The notes under the pieces are model-generated. The model had not been told where the DNA came from. It made no database searches and saw nothing but the letters and a program-made list of their open reading frames with translations. Below are positions 20,561-34,969 of a DNA stretch of 64,000 nt, piece after piece. This DNA is from Rhizophagus irregularis (taxonomy: Eukaryota; Glomeromycota; Glomeromycetes; Glomerales; Glomeraceae): the NCBI RefSeq assembly GCF_026210795.1, contig NC_089441.1:3410001-3474000 (forward strand), in the 5' to 3' direction. A program made the position numbers and the translations under genes. How positions within the stretch are numbered: position 1 is the stretch's first letter; every line of letters starts with the position of its first letter.

Positions 20561-23500
20561 AGCGAAAGGGTATTGAAATAATAAGTTTATAAAATAAAAT
20601 AATATAACTTAAAGAAAATAAAACGAAAAATAAAAGTTTATATTAAAATTATTAAGAAAAAAAATGGTCATAAATGTGACCAGAAAGAGTTTTTAAAAAA
20701 CAGCTTTTATTAATATAATTTTTAATATTTAAAAATAGAATTTTGACTTAATTTATATAGAATCTTAATAAAAATTTTACTATACATTTATTTTTTTTTA
20801 TTTTTATTTTATTTATTATAATGCAAAACTTATATAATAAAAATAAAAAATTATAATAAATATTTAAAATTGAAAAAAAATATGATAAAAGAAGTTTAAA
20901 TTTTATTATATAAAAATTTTAATATTATTTTTACAGGTTAATTTTTCATTCAATTTTAAAGGTATAGTATATGTTGATTATTTTTCATAAGTGCGCAATG
21001 GCAAATTTTGTTGTGATCACATGGGATTCCAAAAACTCAGTACATATAAAAAGTACGTATTCTGTTCTACATTGACATATCCCTTAAACTGTTTTGCAGC
21101 CAAATTTGCCTGCAATTTTGTTTTTTAATTAAAAACACTTTTAAATATCTTAAAATATTTTATTACATAAACCAATATTTTATTTTGCAATAAATTTTAT
21201 AGTATTTTCTAAGTAAAAATCGAAAAAAAGTTCAATTTGATTAATGATTTTTTAAAAGTAAATGATTAACAAATTATAACAAATAGTAGTTAAATTATTC
21301 AAATTGAAATATCTTTTTATCCATTAACCCTAGAAATATAAAATTACTACCATTTGATGCATCTTAATGAGAAGAATCTGATAGAAATAAAATTGTCCTT
21401 TTACAAATATTATATAACAGGATAATTTATAAAATCTAAAAATTTATAAATTAATATAACTTTTTATCTATCAATTTTAGAGTTATGATTTTATTACCAT
21501 TAAATACACCTTAATAAGAGAAATCTAACAAATATAATTTCATCTTTCTATAATCACTAGATCTTAAGATATTTTAAAAATTTAAAATTAATTTTAACCT
21601 CTACAGTTTAAGGGATAATAATATGATATGTATTAGGGAAGTGACACATATGACGTAATTATTAGAGAGGAGGGGGATAATTAAAATCTGACGTTACACT
21701 TATTCTATTTATATAAATTGTATAATTAAATTTAATTGGTTATTAAATCTGACAAGAGGGGAGGGGGTAGAATTCATAGTAAAATGAATATGATGTAATA
21801 TGTCACTCCTCTAACAGTATAGATATTATCGATTCTTCAAACTTTTTTAGTTTGTTATTCAAAATTCAGAGTGCTCTTTTATAACTTTTATAAAGAGTTT
21901 TCAGAGTTTATAATATAGTTTACTTTTAAGTCAAAGATATGTTGTTAAAAAAAACCAAATTTTTTGAAAAATATGTGGAAAGTAATAATGAAATTTTTTA
22001 TGATAATGAAGTAGAGAACATAATTAAATGAGATTTGGCAAAAATATGTATGAAAAATAATTCTAACTGAAAGTTTTTTAATGAAAAAGAGGACAATCCA
22101 AATGAAATTTACACAAAATACGCGTGAAAGTAAGGATCAATGAAATTTTCTAACAAAAATGAGGTAGGTAAACTATATTAAATGAAATTTAGCAAAATAT
22201 GATTGAAAAATAATTCTAATTAACTTTAAAACCACATAGTTTGTAAATGTATACAGGTTATATTAGTACTAACTTATTATAAGCAAATTGTAACAAATTT
22301 TATTGTAAGTACTTTGGCCAACTAAGTTATTTATTTGTTATATTGATGCTAATTAATTACATTTGATTTTGTAAATATATCAATAATTAAATAACTAATG
22401 ATAAATGTAGAAAAACATATGGGTTTTATGATAATTTTGCACTGGAAACCAGGACGGTATATAATATGGTTATGGATAGCATAAGAAATCTACTAAATTG
22501 AAAAAAAAAAAATAAAAAAGAATATTAGCTATAATTTTCTGCTATTAATTTTCAGTTAATCATAAATTTATTTATTTACCATTAATGTTTGATTTGATAG
22601 AAATTATCTTAATACTAATGAAGTATAAATTATATATTAGATGCGTAAAAAGTAATAATTAACATATAAATAAATCATTCTCTAGTATTTTTTAAGATAT
22701 AATATAACTATAAAGATATGGTTTACAAAAATATTTCTAAATGAACTAAAGTTTTACAATAAAAATATTTAAGAAAAATAAATTTATATATAGTAAATAG
22801 TATTATATATTATAAAACTATTATAAGCATTACCAAGTTCTTTTATTGTGTTGACGCCAGTAAATAGGAAACCAATAAAATTCCTATTTGCCCATTCACA
22901 AAAAAAAAGCTTATTCGCAACTTCATATAATGTTTTTTTCAAAAAGTTTTTTATTTAATAAAATTTTTTAACATTGTAAAATGTTGTCCAAGTTCATGAC
23001 TTTCTATTCATATAAATTTTAACCCTTTGCGTTAATATTACAAAAGTTTATATTGTACAAAAAATTTGTGTTCAGATTAGCCATACTGATCATATGAAAT
23101 TATCACATAATACGCTATATCTTTAATGATTAGCTACATATTTAACTTTACAATTTATGACTAGAATGTAGATCAATTTGACTGTAAAATTATGTGACAA
23201 TCTGTAAATCTGGTTAAAATTGAAGAATTTTTTATAGTATCATTTATTTTAATTTAAAAATTACAGGTAAATTTACTTGCAAAATTATTTAAGAGATAAT
23301 ATATAATATTAAAATGATTTTCAGTTTTGAATTTATTTATAATATAATAGTAGTTTTAAACTTTATTAGTCTTAACTTTTTCACTAATAATTATTTTATC
23401 AATAGTTATTAAAATATTATTATATTTTACTTAATATTAAAATGATTTTCAGTTTTGAATTTATCTATAATATAACAGTAGTTTTAAACTTTAACTTTTT

Positions 23501-23999
23501 CACTAATAATTATTTTATCAATAGTTATTAAAATATTATTATATTTTACTAAATTCTTTTTGAATTTTTTAACTTTTCCTTAAAACTAATTATTTTATTT
23601 TTTAATTAGACTATTTCAAATTAATATTAGTTTAACATCTTTGGCTGAAAAATTTGAGAAGAAAAAATAATTTAAATAAACATAATATTTAAACATATTA
23701 AAATTGTCAAAAGTTTTTGGTAAAATCAAAAATATTCAGTATACTCAATTTCAGAAAAGAGAAGGAATACTTTAAACATATGTGAACATATATGTCTAAA
23801 TTATTTTAAAAATTTTAAAAAATAGAGGGGAGAAAAAAGATGTTAAACTAAAATTAATTTGAAATGGTCTTATTTAATTTCATTTATAATTTATATTAAA
23901 TTTGCCTTTACAAATAAATCTTAATTATCCTAGTAAATTTTCTTTTATTTTTTTTTTATTTCCTTTTACTTATACTTAATAGTTAAAATATTATTTATT
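20561..23999. other. AT-rich non-coding stretch with small repeats
   Basis: Holds a direct tandem duplication of about 128 bp (23305-23432 and 23433-23549, both starting AATATTAAAATGATTTTCAG). A possible MITE lies at 21634-21827 (ends TTAGGGAAGTGACA and TTAGAGGAGTGACA, inverted, no clear target duplication). Two related 130-bp segments sit near 21330-21600. No gene is supported. Confidence 0.45.
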
Positions 24000-24077
24000 T
24001 ATATAACCAGAAAATTTCTAATTTTAGGTAAAAATAGTTAATTACATATTAAATTTAATAAGTGATATACTCTAAAG

Positions 24078-24321
24078 TAGTATTGGCACATTAGCTGTTT
24101 GGCTGGGGTTGGCCGTTAGCTATTTGGCTATTTGGCCATTTGGCCGCAGCTAAAATGGCCAAAAAAGGTTTGGCTGCGGCCAAATGCCAACAAGATACTA
24201 ATACCTATCTAGTTATTTCTTTGGCCGTTTAGCATTTGGTTGGCCAATTGGCCGCATGTCGCCAGCGTTCATGCAGCAAAATGGCCAAAAAAATCTTGGC
24301 CGTGGCCAAATGCCAACACTG
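24078..24321. mobile_element. hAT-type MITE, 244 bp, 8-bp target duplication
   Basis: Flanked by ctctaaag at 24070-24077 and 24322-24329. The ends are TAGTATTGGCA and, inverted, CAGTGTTGGCA. Both the end form and the 8-bp duplication fit hAT. The interior is rich in TGGCC words. Other units of the surrounding array show the unoccupied site with a single ctctaaag. Confidence 0.9.
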
Positions 24322-25293
24322 CTCTAAAGGATTATTTAGGTTTGAATATTATTCCAGTTGATTTGATTTCAATAAATAATTAACAAAATAGAAAAATCAT
24401 ATATATAACCAAAAATTTTTAATTTTAGATAAAAATAATTAATTACATATTAAATTTAATGAATGACATACTCTAAAGGATTATTCAGATTTGATTCTAA
24501 CAAACAACTAACAAAATAGAAAAAAATCTGAAGTTCTATAAAAATCATATATATAACCAGAAAATTTTTAATTTTAGGTAAAAATAGTTAATTACATATT
24601 AAATTTAATAAATAATATACTTTAAATTTTAAAGGATTATTCAGATTTGAACATTGTTCCAGTTGGTTTGATTTTAACAAATAACTAACAAAATAGAAAA
24701 AAATCTAAAGTTTTGCAAAAATTATGCACATAACCAAAATTTCTAATTTTAGGTAAAAATAGTTAATTACATATTAAATTTAATAAGTGATATACTTTAA
24801 ATGATTATCCAGGTTTGGATATTGTTCCAGTTGGTTTGATTTCAACAAACAGTTAACAAAATAGAAAAAAATCTAAAGTTCTATAAAAATCATGCACATG
24901 ACCAAAAAATTTCTAATTTTAAGTAAAAATAGTTTAATCACATATGACATATTAAATTTAATAAGTGATATATTCTAAAGGATTATCCAGGTTTAAATAT
25001 TATTCCAGTTGGTTTGATTCTAACAAACAATTAACAAAATAGAAAAAAAATCTGAAATTCTATAAAAATCATGCATATAACCAAAAAATTTCTAATTTTA
25101 AATAAAAATAGTTAATCATATATTAAATTTAATGAATGATATACTTTAAATTCTAAAGAATTATCCAAGTTTAAACATTATTCCGGTTGGTTTAATTTTA
25201 ACAAATAACTAACAAAATAGAAAAAAATCTGAAGTTCTACAAAAATCATGTACATAATAACCAAAATTTCTAATTTTAGGTAAAAATAGTTAA

Positions 25294-25458
25294 GAGTGAA
25301 TTTATTTACCGCACCCTGCGTTACAAAGCATCCTTTCTTTTTTGTAAATTATTTATGTTGATCTTTAGTTTATACGCCGCACCCCCTTAAAATGGCAAAT
25401 GATAAACATAAAAATATATATAAATTTGTAACGCAGGGTGCGGTGAATACATTATTTC
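25294..25458. mobile_element. MITE, 165 bp, 9-bp target duplication (possibly MULE-like)
   Basis: Flanked by aatagttaa at 25285-25293 and 25459-25467. The inverted ends are about 34 bp and share ACCGCACCCTGCGTTACAAA. Neighbouring array units show the empty site (GTAAAAATAGTTAATTAC). Nine-base duplications suggest Mutator-like elements, but the end bases are not diagnostic, and an 8-bp duplication with a chance match is possible. Confidence 0.82.
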
Positions 25459-25665
25459 AATAGTTAATTACATATTAAATTTAATAAATGATGTACTTTA
25501 AATGATTATCCAGGTTTGGATATTGTTCCAGTTGGTTTAATTCCAACAAACAGCTAATAAAATAGAAAAAAATCTAAAGTTCTACAAAAATCATGCACAT
25601 AACCAGAAAATTTAGGTAAAAATAGTTAATCACATATTAAATTTAATGAGTGATATACTCTAAAA

Positions 25666-28600
25666 GGATTATCCATTTATTCCCTGAAAAGGGACATAAC
25701 TAGGGTTTTTTTTCTTTTAGTAAATAACTCATGAAATAAATAATATTTATATACTAACAGATGCTATTTAATTTTAATTTGCAAAAAAAAATAATAGTTT
25801 TTATTTATTAAACTTCAGTAAAAATAAATTTACTTTTAGATTTATATATTAGGTATGACAAAAACATTTTAATACTAATTTTATAATTTATTTAGTATAT
25901 TTTTTGATAATAATATAACAAATATTCCAATTGTTTGAATATTATAAATATTACTAAAAAATACTTGTTTTTTTTTAACCTACAAGTAAATATATATAAA
26001 CTAGTCCACCAAAATAAATAGGTTTCTTATATATTAAAATAGGTTTTTTTTTTTTTAAGGTTCAAACTCATATTTTGTTTCTAATAAGAATTTCTTTTAA
26101 AAAAATTGCCCGGCTTTGATAACGTTTTTAGGCAAAATCATTCTGATTCTGGTAAATTATTCAAATTTTTTTTTTTTTTTTTTTTGTGCATAATCAGACG
26201 ATGGCGTTTTTTATGCTTTGTTTAGATATATTTCTCCTAGATTATTACGTAATTTTTAAAACGATTGTGATTATGATTCATGATTACGTTAAAAGATTGA
26301 TTACATGACAAGTTTAATAACAGGTTTTTTTGTTTTGAATGTGTGATTAATGACAGATCAAAAAGAAACAAAAGAAAAAAATCTTTTTGAAGATTTATTG
26401 AATGTATGTAAATGTCATTTCTAATGGAGTGGTGTAATCCGTGTAATCAATTATTCTATTTTCAATACAATCGATGCATTAAAAAGATATTTAAAAAGTT
26501 ATATTATATTCTTTTAACGGTTAATAAATCATTGTGGAGAAATTTCTAGTTTTGAGAAATAAACTTTAAAAGGACGAATTGATGGGTCAACTGATTTAGG
26601 GACCCTTTTTTTTTTTCTCTTTTTGAATTTAAATGGGTACCATTTTTAAAAAGTCTGCATAACCCCTATGTATGTATAATAAACAGGACTAATGGCAGCA
26701 CGGGCTTTTTTTTTTTCTCGTTATTGACCACATTTTTTGTTCATAGATTCACGAATCACAGCATTAAAAAAAAACTTTATAATAACTACCATATAATGAA
26801 AACACAAAAGTCTAATTTTATCATTACTCGTTTTAAAGAATTATTTTATTTTATTTACCAAAAAGAAAAAAACATTCACAAAAGATCTTATTTAGATACC
26901 TAAAAAGAGATAATTGCATCACTGAAAAAAAAAAACTATTTTTACATAATTATACGAATAAGGACCCATCAATAAAATAATAATGATTTCCTTAAAAATC
27001 GGAGAGTTCGGAATTTATTGTTCGGAGTTTCCGTTACCAATTAGAAAATAATAAGCCACAATGATAATAGAAAAGGTGGCGTAAAACAAGCCACCTTTAT
27101 TCAAACTTGATCAGCTTCTCGTTTTTTATAAAGGAATGTAAAAGGGAAAGAAGGCTTAATTTTTTATTATAAAAAAAAAAAACAAATAAACAGAATTAAG
27201 TTCCTAATGATACTATCAATATGTAATGGATTGATTTAAATTTCTAAAATTGTAAAAATAATTTTTTTTTTGATTTCCTATTTTGAGAATTTTTTTTAAA
27301 AGAAAAGAACTAAAAAAGAACAGGGCTTATTGTTTACAAAGATCAAACAGGAAATTACCGTTATTATAGTAATAAATGAATGATATGGGTGAAAAGAAAA
27401 AGAAAAAAAAAAAAAAAAAAAAATTTCTTTGTTTATTATTTTGAACTTTAAAAAAAAAATGGAGTTTTAAAAGAAAGAAAAAATGCAAGGGTGAATGCAA
27501 CAGAATTAGAGTTAATACATTTATAGTTAAATTCAAAAGCGGGATAATGCAAAATACAAGTTCAATTAATGTCTAATCAACCGAAAATGGTATTATTCAT
27601 CATGATTGTGAATTTAATGATGAAAACTTAAGGTCAAAGCGAAAAAAGAACTAAACGAAAGAGTTCTTACTATAGAAAGGATGAGAACTTTCTTATTAAC
27701 ATTAATTCATGAAACATTTTATAATAATAATTTTAATAATAGAATTTCAACGTGAAAAAAACCCTGAATTGTTTCAGCCTTATGTACTAATTAATTTTTT
27801 TCCTGAATTTTATTTTTTTATTAAGAGAAACTTGTTTTTGTCAATAATCAAATACAATTAAAAAAACAATTTTACTAAATTTAAATTTATTGAAAATTCA
27901 TATTATTCTTAAAATATTGATTTTTAATGAAAGATATTGAAAGATATTGAAATCAAATAAATCATCATTCTCATTCTCAGACAAGTTTAATGGTTATGGA
28001 AATGATGTATTTATTATTATATGCGTGTTTGCATTTTTTTATTCGCGTCAATTTAAATCAATTAAAATCAATTAAATTTACATGCAAGCCCTTGTTCTTT
28101 ATGTAATCCTACAATAATCATCATCTTTCAAGGTCAATGCATCAACATTGTACATTAATTAATCCATATGTTTATAGAGAAATAAGGTTTTTTGTACGAG
28201 AATTATTTTTTATTATTATTTTTTTTTATAAGCCTTTTTTTTTCTCTCATTTGATTTCCCACGAAAAATGTTGAACCCTTAAAAAAATCATGGGTCTTTA
28301 GTTCGCGTAATCGATCATGGCATCGGTTATTATTTATTTTCTCACGGTTTAAAATTTCAAACATTTTTAACCTTTTTTTTTGAATTTTTATCTGTATTGG
28401 CGTACTTTTACGATTGAAAGCAGTTTATTATTAGTTATTATTGAACGCAGTTATGCAAACGACGAATTTTCATAAAAAAGCACGTGCTTGAATAAATTTC
28501 ATTAAAATTCGGCCGGAATATCCATTATTTATCAAATTTTTAATTTTGATCATTTGATCGAAATTCCATGGAATCTTGTTTCACTTTTACCAAAATGTTG

Positions 28601-30539
28601 ACAAAGTTTTTCCATGATATATATATATATATAATAATTTAAAATCCTAAACACGGAAAACTTAATATATTATTTATTATGTGGGGAAGTGGGGGAGTGG
28701 GGAGAAAAAAAAAAAAGGAGAGGAGGAAAGAGAAATCATCTCATTCATACATTCATACATTCATAATAAATAATTACAAATTTTAAATTACAAATTACGA
28801 AAAGTTTCGATTTCAAATTGATTTTCCTTTTTCGTAAATGTGTAAAATGTGTAAAATGTGTAGAATGTGTCGAATGTGTAAATGTGTAAATGTGTATAAA
28901 AATTTTTGATAATAATAAATAAATATTGTGTGCACCTGACCAAAGAATTTGTCGATCAACCTTTTTTTTTTAAAATGATTTTTTTTTTTTTCACTTTGTA
29001 ATTTTATTCGTCATATTCATCAAAATTTCATATTATCTATACTCTGATAAGTGATAACATGTTCCAATTAGATTAATTCTAAAAAAAATCGTTTATTTTA
29101 AAACGCGTAACCAATGTGTGTACAATGTTTTTAGTACAATTAATAATTTATTATTGTTCTCCACTATTTCTTCAAAACATGAAACAAATATATGCAAGAA
29201 CCTTTAAAGAAAAAAGGGTCGCGCAATGAAATTTGATATACAATTTGACACATGGAAAGATAATGACGGCATATGTTTGGATGATCTCGAAAAAAACAAC
29301 CAAAAACAAAAAAATATTCGGACGAACCCTATCATGAAAAAAAAAAAAATGGTATGATATGGATAAAATGTAATAGTTTTTTTATTTTTTCTTTTCGCGT
29401 ATCATATTATAATTATTTTCATTTGCTTCTCGCGCATCTCTATTTACTATTTACATCTTTTTTTTTCTTTACCTTTTAATTTGTATTTCACAATAATATA
29501 AATAAAAAAGTAATCATCGTTTCACTAATTTTTTACACGTTTTAAATTTCAAGAATCTTATTAGTTAGAAATATTGATCCTCAGAAGAATAAAAATTTGT
29601 AATTACGGAACATATAAAATTTCCGGATATACGTTAAAAAAGTTCTCGTTTATATTTTAAACTATTTTTAGGTATGAGCGTAAATCATATAATAAGTTAT
29701 AAACAATTACGTTAGCAGTAAATAAAGGACATATTGAAGGTTTATAGGAAGTACGCGTAAAAAAAAATAAATTTTATTGTAATATCTTAAAAAAGGGATT
29801 CTTGAATACCAGTGAAAAATGAAAATATGAAATATGAAATATGATTGATTTTAAAAAAAAGTATTTGATTATTTGATTATTAGATTTGATATTTGATTAA
29901 AAAGTATTTGATAATGCATCTAATAAATTATACTAAATTATACTAAATTATACTAATTATATTACGAATTGAATTTATACTTTTCTAAATACAAATCTTT
30001 GAGAAAAAAAATTTTTAAACTTTGGAGCTTAAAAAAAATTTTTTATTATGTAGTATATAAATAGATTAAAGTTTATAGAGAAAGTTCAAATGCACCCAAT
30101 TATTTGCATACATCAAAACTTAAAAATACATATAAATACCATAAAGAAAAAATGGATATATATAAAAACGCATTTAATTGCATTAAATTGCATACATATG
30201 TTATTTAGATAAAAAAAAAAAAAAATTTTTTTTTCTTTTATCTTTTTTGGTCGCGTTTATATTTTTTTTTTTTGCTTTTCGGGATTTTTTTCCTTGATAA
30301 TGTATGATTGTGTATGTAATATAAACCAGTTATCGGTTATTCAAAAATGATTGATAAAGATTAATGAATTAATTGGTGTAGCCGTGTAGGTAATTATCTA
30401 ATATTTTATATTTTATATTTTATATTTGTTTTGATATTTGATATTTAAATATTTAATACTTGATACTTTTGATATTTTAATACTTTGTTAATATTAGATG
30501 TTTTTATATTTTAATATGATATAAATATATATAAATAAG
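25666..30539. other. gene-free AT-rich stretch, first part
   Basis: Long A and T homopolymers throughout. Contains a small hairpin AAGGTGGC/GCCACCTT near 27073-27103 and a run of about ten-base TGTGTAAAA units at 28836-28900. No ORF with believable composition, no transposon ends and no RNA gene were recognised. Confidence 0.5.
28836..28900 (+). repeat. short minisatellite
   Basis: Six or seven copies of GTGTAAAAT-like units (9-10 bp). Confidence 0.7.
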
Positions 30540-33252
30540 TATTCACTTTAATAGATTCACTATATTCAATATATCGGTTCAATATATTTCAATGTCAATA
30601 TATATTCAATGTCAATATATTCAATGTCAATATATATTCAATGTCAATATATATTCAATGTCAGTATATTCAATATGTAAATATTTATCTCACGCAACCT
30701 TTCATCTTTTTCATTTTTATTGATCCCTGGAAATTCCTTTTTTTTAATTGGCGCAGCACAATGATGATAATTGAGCACAATTTGGAGTACCCTCTAAACG
30801 TTTGCCCAAAGAACGGGAACAATAGAAAAGGATTGCATAAATGTTTATACATCAAATAAATTTTTTATTTCACGATTACATTATTTTTCTCGATCAATTA
30901 GGTTAATTATTTATAATACATATTATTCATATAATGTATTTCATATATTATAATATATTAAAAATTATTATAATTATTAAATTTTAAATCAATTTTTTAA
31001 AAGGTCGAATGATTTCGGATCGGATTTAAGTATATAATATGTATGTATACAAGTATTATTAAAATACTAAACCTTATCTTTATCGTATGTTACAACATTT
31101 TTTAACAACACTAATAATAACACTAACAAACACGTTGTTTTAATATCACGAGAAAAAAAAAGAGTTTAAAAACGAATCTCACATGACAGGTTTATTCTCC
31201 CTAGAAAAAAAAAAAATTTTTTTTTTTATTTTTTCTTTGTTGCAATTTGTCAGAAAAAAATTTGATTTGTTTATATTTTTATGCACTCTGCATTTTAAAT
31301 ATTGTTTTTCTTTTTTATTTTACTTAAAAGATTGTTTTTTTCTTTATATTGTTTAAAAGAGAGAAAAAATGGAAAAAAAAAAATAATCTGAAAAAGTTAT
31401 ATTAAAATAAATATATATATATATATATAGTTACAATTTACAATACATTATATATTTTTTCTGATTGTTCCAAATTTATAGATTTTCTTTTGACGAACAA
31501 TATCTTTAAAGGCGCGTTATCGATCACGCGAAAAAGAATTTTTCTTTTTTTACCATACATCAACCCCAACTCGTATTACCCGTATTACCCTTCCATTCCC
31601 AGGTTATTACGCCCAAATTGACATATATGCCAAGAGTAAATAAATAGTTGGTACGCCAAGTAGATATATCTAGTTTCGGATAGTAAACTTTTTACGCCAA
31701 TGATTTAAGTCTGAATTCGGTTTACTTTTTAAACAGGGGTATGCTTATAAAATATGCTAAATGACTTAATAATATGCTAGGTAATAAAAAGTTAAAAATT
31801 ACCGCGTTTTATTCAGCCATTTCTGAATAATAATAATAATATATTCAATGAAATGATACAATGAATGAAAAAATAAAACCAGATTTCTAATTATAATTAA
31901 AAAAAATTTATTAAATTTTAGTCGCGTTTTATTTCAGGGAATTTTTTTTTTTAAAAAAAAAAAGAAATAGTGAAGCCACAAAACTTAAATAATGCAAGTA
32001 ATAATTACTAAAAAGGGTGTAAATTAAAATAGGGAAATAAAACAAACACTTTTTTGTTTAACTTTTTTTAAAATTAAGATTTATTGTAACAATAAATCCC
32101 TGCATATACTAAAATATTAGACCAAACAAGCTTTAAGAAAAAATTCATGATAAATTATTGATAATCAGTCAAACCACTTACTATATGAGGGTAACACCAT
32201 AATATTTTACAAAGTTTTACAGTTTGATAAGTTCTTTAATTAAATTTGCCGACATTTTATAAACCAATATTATGTGGTACCGCAGTAGGTCGTAAACTTT
32301 AATTAGATAAGTTTTCCCATTCGGCCATTTGCGATAAAACGGCTGTTTATATTTTGGAATGATTTGTTTGTTTTTTTTCCTTGTTACACATTTTATACTA
32401 AATAAAGATAATGAATATTGATCACATTTTTTTCACTTCTCCACATGAACATGTGTTCCTTTTAGATTGAATAATTTGAATTTTCCTTTTAATTATTATT
32501 TTAGTTAATTTGGCGTTAAAATTAACAGCCACAATTCACTTTAATAAATTCAACATTATATTACAGCCACATAACAGCCACGCACGTAATAACCAACACC
32601 CTAGGTAATTTTTGGGGTTTAAAAAGTATAAAATGATAATTTACATCTATCTAATCTATTTAATTTCATCTATTTTTTTTTTGGGCCTGCATTTTTTTTA
32701 TAATGCGTTATGATTATGCATTGCGTTTATCACTTTATTTCGATAAGAAAATTTGATAAGCTGATTAGTTGAATGATAAGAAGCCGATTACATGTGAGTT
32801 AGATTTACCATTGACATGAAATGGTTTACATGAACTTGACATTTTATTTGACACGAGCGCGTTTGTGTTATTCGTAGAAAAAACCTTACGTTTTGTTGTT
32901 GTTTCGTGTAATACGAATTTTATTTCTTTTGCAAAATTTTTTTTTAATCACAACAATAAAGCAATCAATAAAGAAAATAACGATTTTAAGAAAAAAAAAG
33001 ATAAAAAGATAAATACAAACAAGTGTGTAAAACAACAATGCTTTTTTAATACTTTTCATTCAAGTCCATACCTTATTTCATCATTTAAAAATAACTAAAA
33101 TTAGTAAATCCGAATTTTAACACCAATAGGATGTTATATTATATAAGAAAAATTCACGCGGGGGAAAAAATATGTTTCAAAAAAACCAGAGAAAAATTAC
33201 TTTTTTTGGTTTTGTGGTAAATATAATAACATATGGTATATAAAGTGATAAA
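30540..33252. other. gene-free AT-rich stretch, second part
   Basis: A minisatellite of CAATATATATTCAATGT-like units occupies about 30575-30680. GC-richer islands at about 31570-31740 and 32270-32350 are not coding as far as I can tell. A short ORF at 30641-30859 begins in the minisatellite and is rejected. Confidence 0.45.
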
Positions 33253-34070
33253 GTGGTATATAATTATTATTTTATTATTAATTTTTATTATTATTTTATT
33301 ATTATTATTATTTTTTTTTTTGTTATTATTATTATTATTATTTTTATTTTTATTATTTTTTTTTTATTTTTAATTTTTTTTATTTTTATTTTTGTTCGCT
33401 TTTTTGTTTGTTTACCATTATTATTATTATTATTATTTATTTATTATTTTTATTATTTATTTATTTATTTATTATATTATTATTATTATTATTATTATTA
33501 AAAAAATTCCATAATTGAAGAATCTCAAAATCCAGATTATATAATATATATTGATTATAAAAATTACGAAACAATTCTGGGTATGTTGAATGATTGTATA
33601 ATGTTATTACTGATATTACCGTACTATTAAATAAGTATTAAATACCGTTGTTGCTGTTATTGCTGTTATTACCGTTGTTACTGTTATTACCGTTGTTTGT
33701 TATTACCGTTGTTATTGTTATTACTGTTATTCCCGTTATTATGGTTGTTACTGTTGTTACTGTTATTCCCGTTGTTGTTACCTGAAAACTTTAAAAAAAA
33801 AGGACCTATTATACATTATATATATACCAGATACCAGATATACCAGATATACCAGATATACCACTTTTAAAAAAGAAACAAAAATGACCTTTTTTTAGCA
33901 ATTAATTTTATTTTTAAACGTATGTGTTAATTATGGGATTACAAGGAATTACGAGGCTTTTTTTTACAACGTAACAACAGCAACAACAGTAACAAATACA
34001 ACAAAATACGTAAATACGGTACGTAAATACGTAAATATGTAAATACGTAACAATCAATAAAATCAATCAA
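33253..34070 (+). repeat. cluster of microsatellites
   Basis: TTA/TTTA runs at 33255-33500. GTTATTACCGTTGTTACT-type units at 33640-33780. ATACCAGAT units at 33826-33866. GTAAATAC units at 33990-34050. The ORFs across these are repeat translations. Confidence 0.8.
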
Positions 34071-34969
34071 CAATTATAAATCGTTACAAAAAAGTTACAA
34101 ATAAAAAAACGTGTTTATTTTTTTTTACCATAAAAACATTTCATTATTTCAAAATAGAAAAAAGCCACGCATGATTGGCATGAAACGGAAAGTATATTTA
34201 TTATACAGTATGTATAAAAAAAATAAAAAAAAAATTGTTTTTTTTTTCCCCAGTTCCAAAAATTTGATTTGTTATCATTATATAATTATTTTAATTTTTT
34301 AAATAGATTTTTTTTTTAAAAAAAAGTTATTTTTATTATTTTTACGATGTAGTAGATCAACGATTTATGGCGCAGTAACGTTTTATGATCGATTTAACGG
34401 AGAAATTGAATTTCAGATTTTTTTTTCTTTTTTCATTCAATTAATTAATTTAGAAACACGGAAAAAAAAATAATTAATATTTGTAACATTTTTGTATTAT
34501 TCCCCTAAAACATGCATCATAATTACCATAATGAAAAAAAACATGTTCATCTTTCTTTTCTTAGTCTAGAAAGAAGAATAATAATAATAATTTATTTCAG
34601 ATTACGTAAAGATTTTTTTTTTTACAGATTAAGTAAAAAAGAATTAATTTTAAAAAATTATTAGTAAAAAAAAAGATTAGTTAATTTGGACTAATTAGAT
34701 TTGAAATGGATTAACTTTTTTTTAAATTGGATTTCATTTTGGGGATTCATTGAATTAATTGGGTTAATTAGATTTTTTTTTTTAGTTTGGGGATAAATAA
34801 TTGGATTAGTTTAGATTTTTTAAATTATAAATAATTGGAATAGTTTGATTTTTATTAATTTGATTAGTTGGATTAATTTGATTAGTTGGATTTAGTTGAA
34901 TTTAGTTGAATTTTAATTATATTAATTGGATAAATTTGGGTTAATTAGGATTAAAAAATGTAACAAAAA
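34071..34969. other. no gene seen
   Basis: A/T homopolymers and GGATTAGTT/TTGGATTA words (34690-34930). Nothing else. Confidence 0.4.

Larger units (their letters stand above)
24000..25665 (+). repeat. tandem array of 150-180-bp units, about eight copies
   Basis: The phrase AATTTCTAATTTTAGGTAAA (or variants) recurs near 24011, 24411, 24561, 24737, 24905, 25084, 25263 and 25595. Each is followed by TTAATTACATATTAAATTTA, GATATACTCTAAAGGATTAT, CCAGTTGGTTTGATT and CAAAATAGAAAAAAATCT. Two MITEs are inserted in the array. There is no coding potential. Confidence 0.85.

Noticed and set aside
27073-27103. Hairpin AAGGTGGC/GCCACCTT resembling a terminator
   Set aside because: Intrinsic terminators of this kind are bacterial; there is no adjacent gene.
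33253-33501. 82-codon Ile/Phe/Tyr ORF
   Set aside because: Translation of TTA/TTTA microsatellite.
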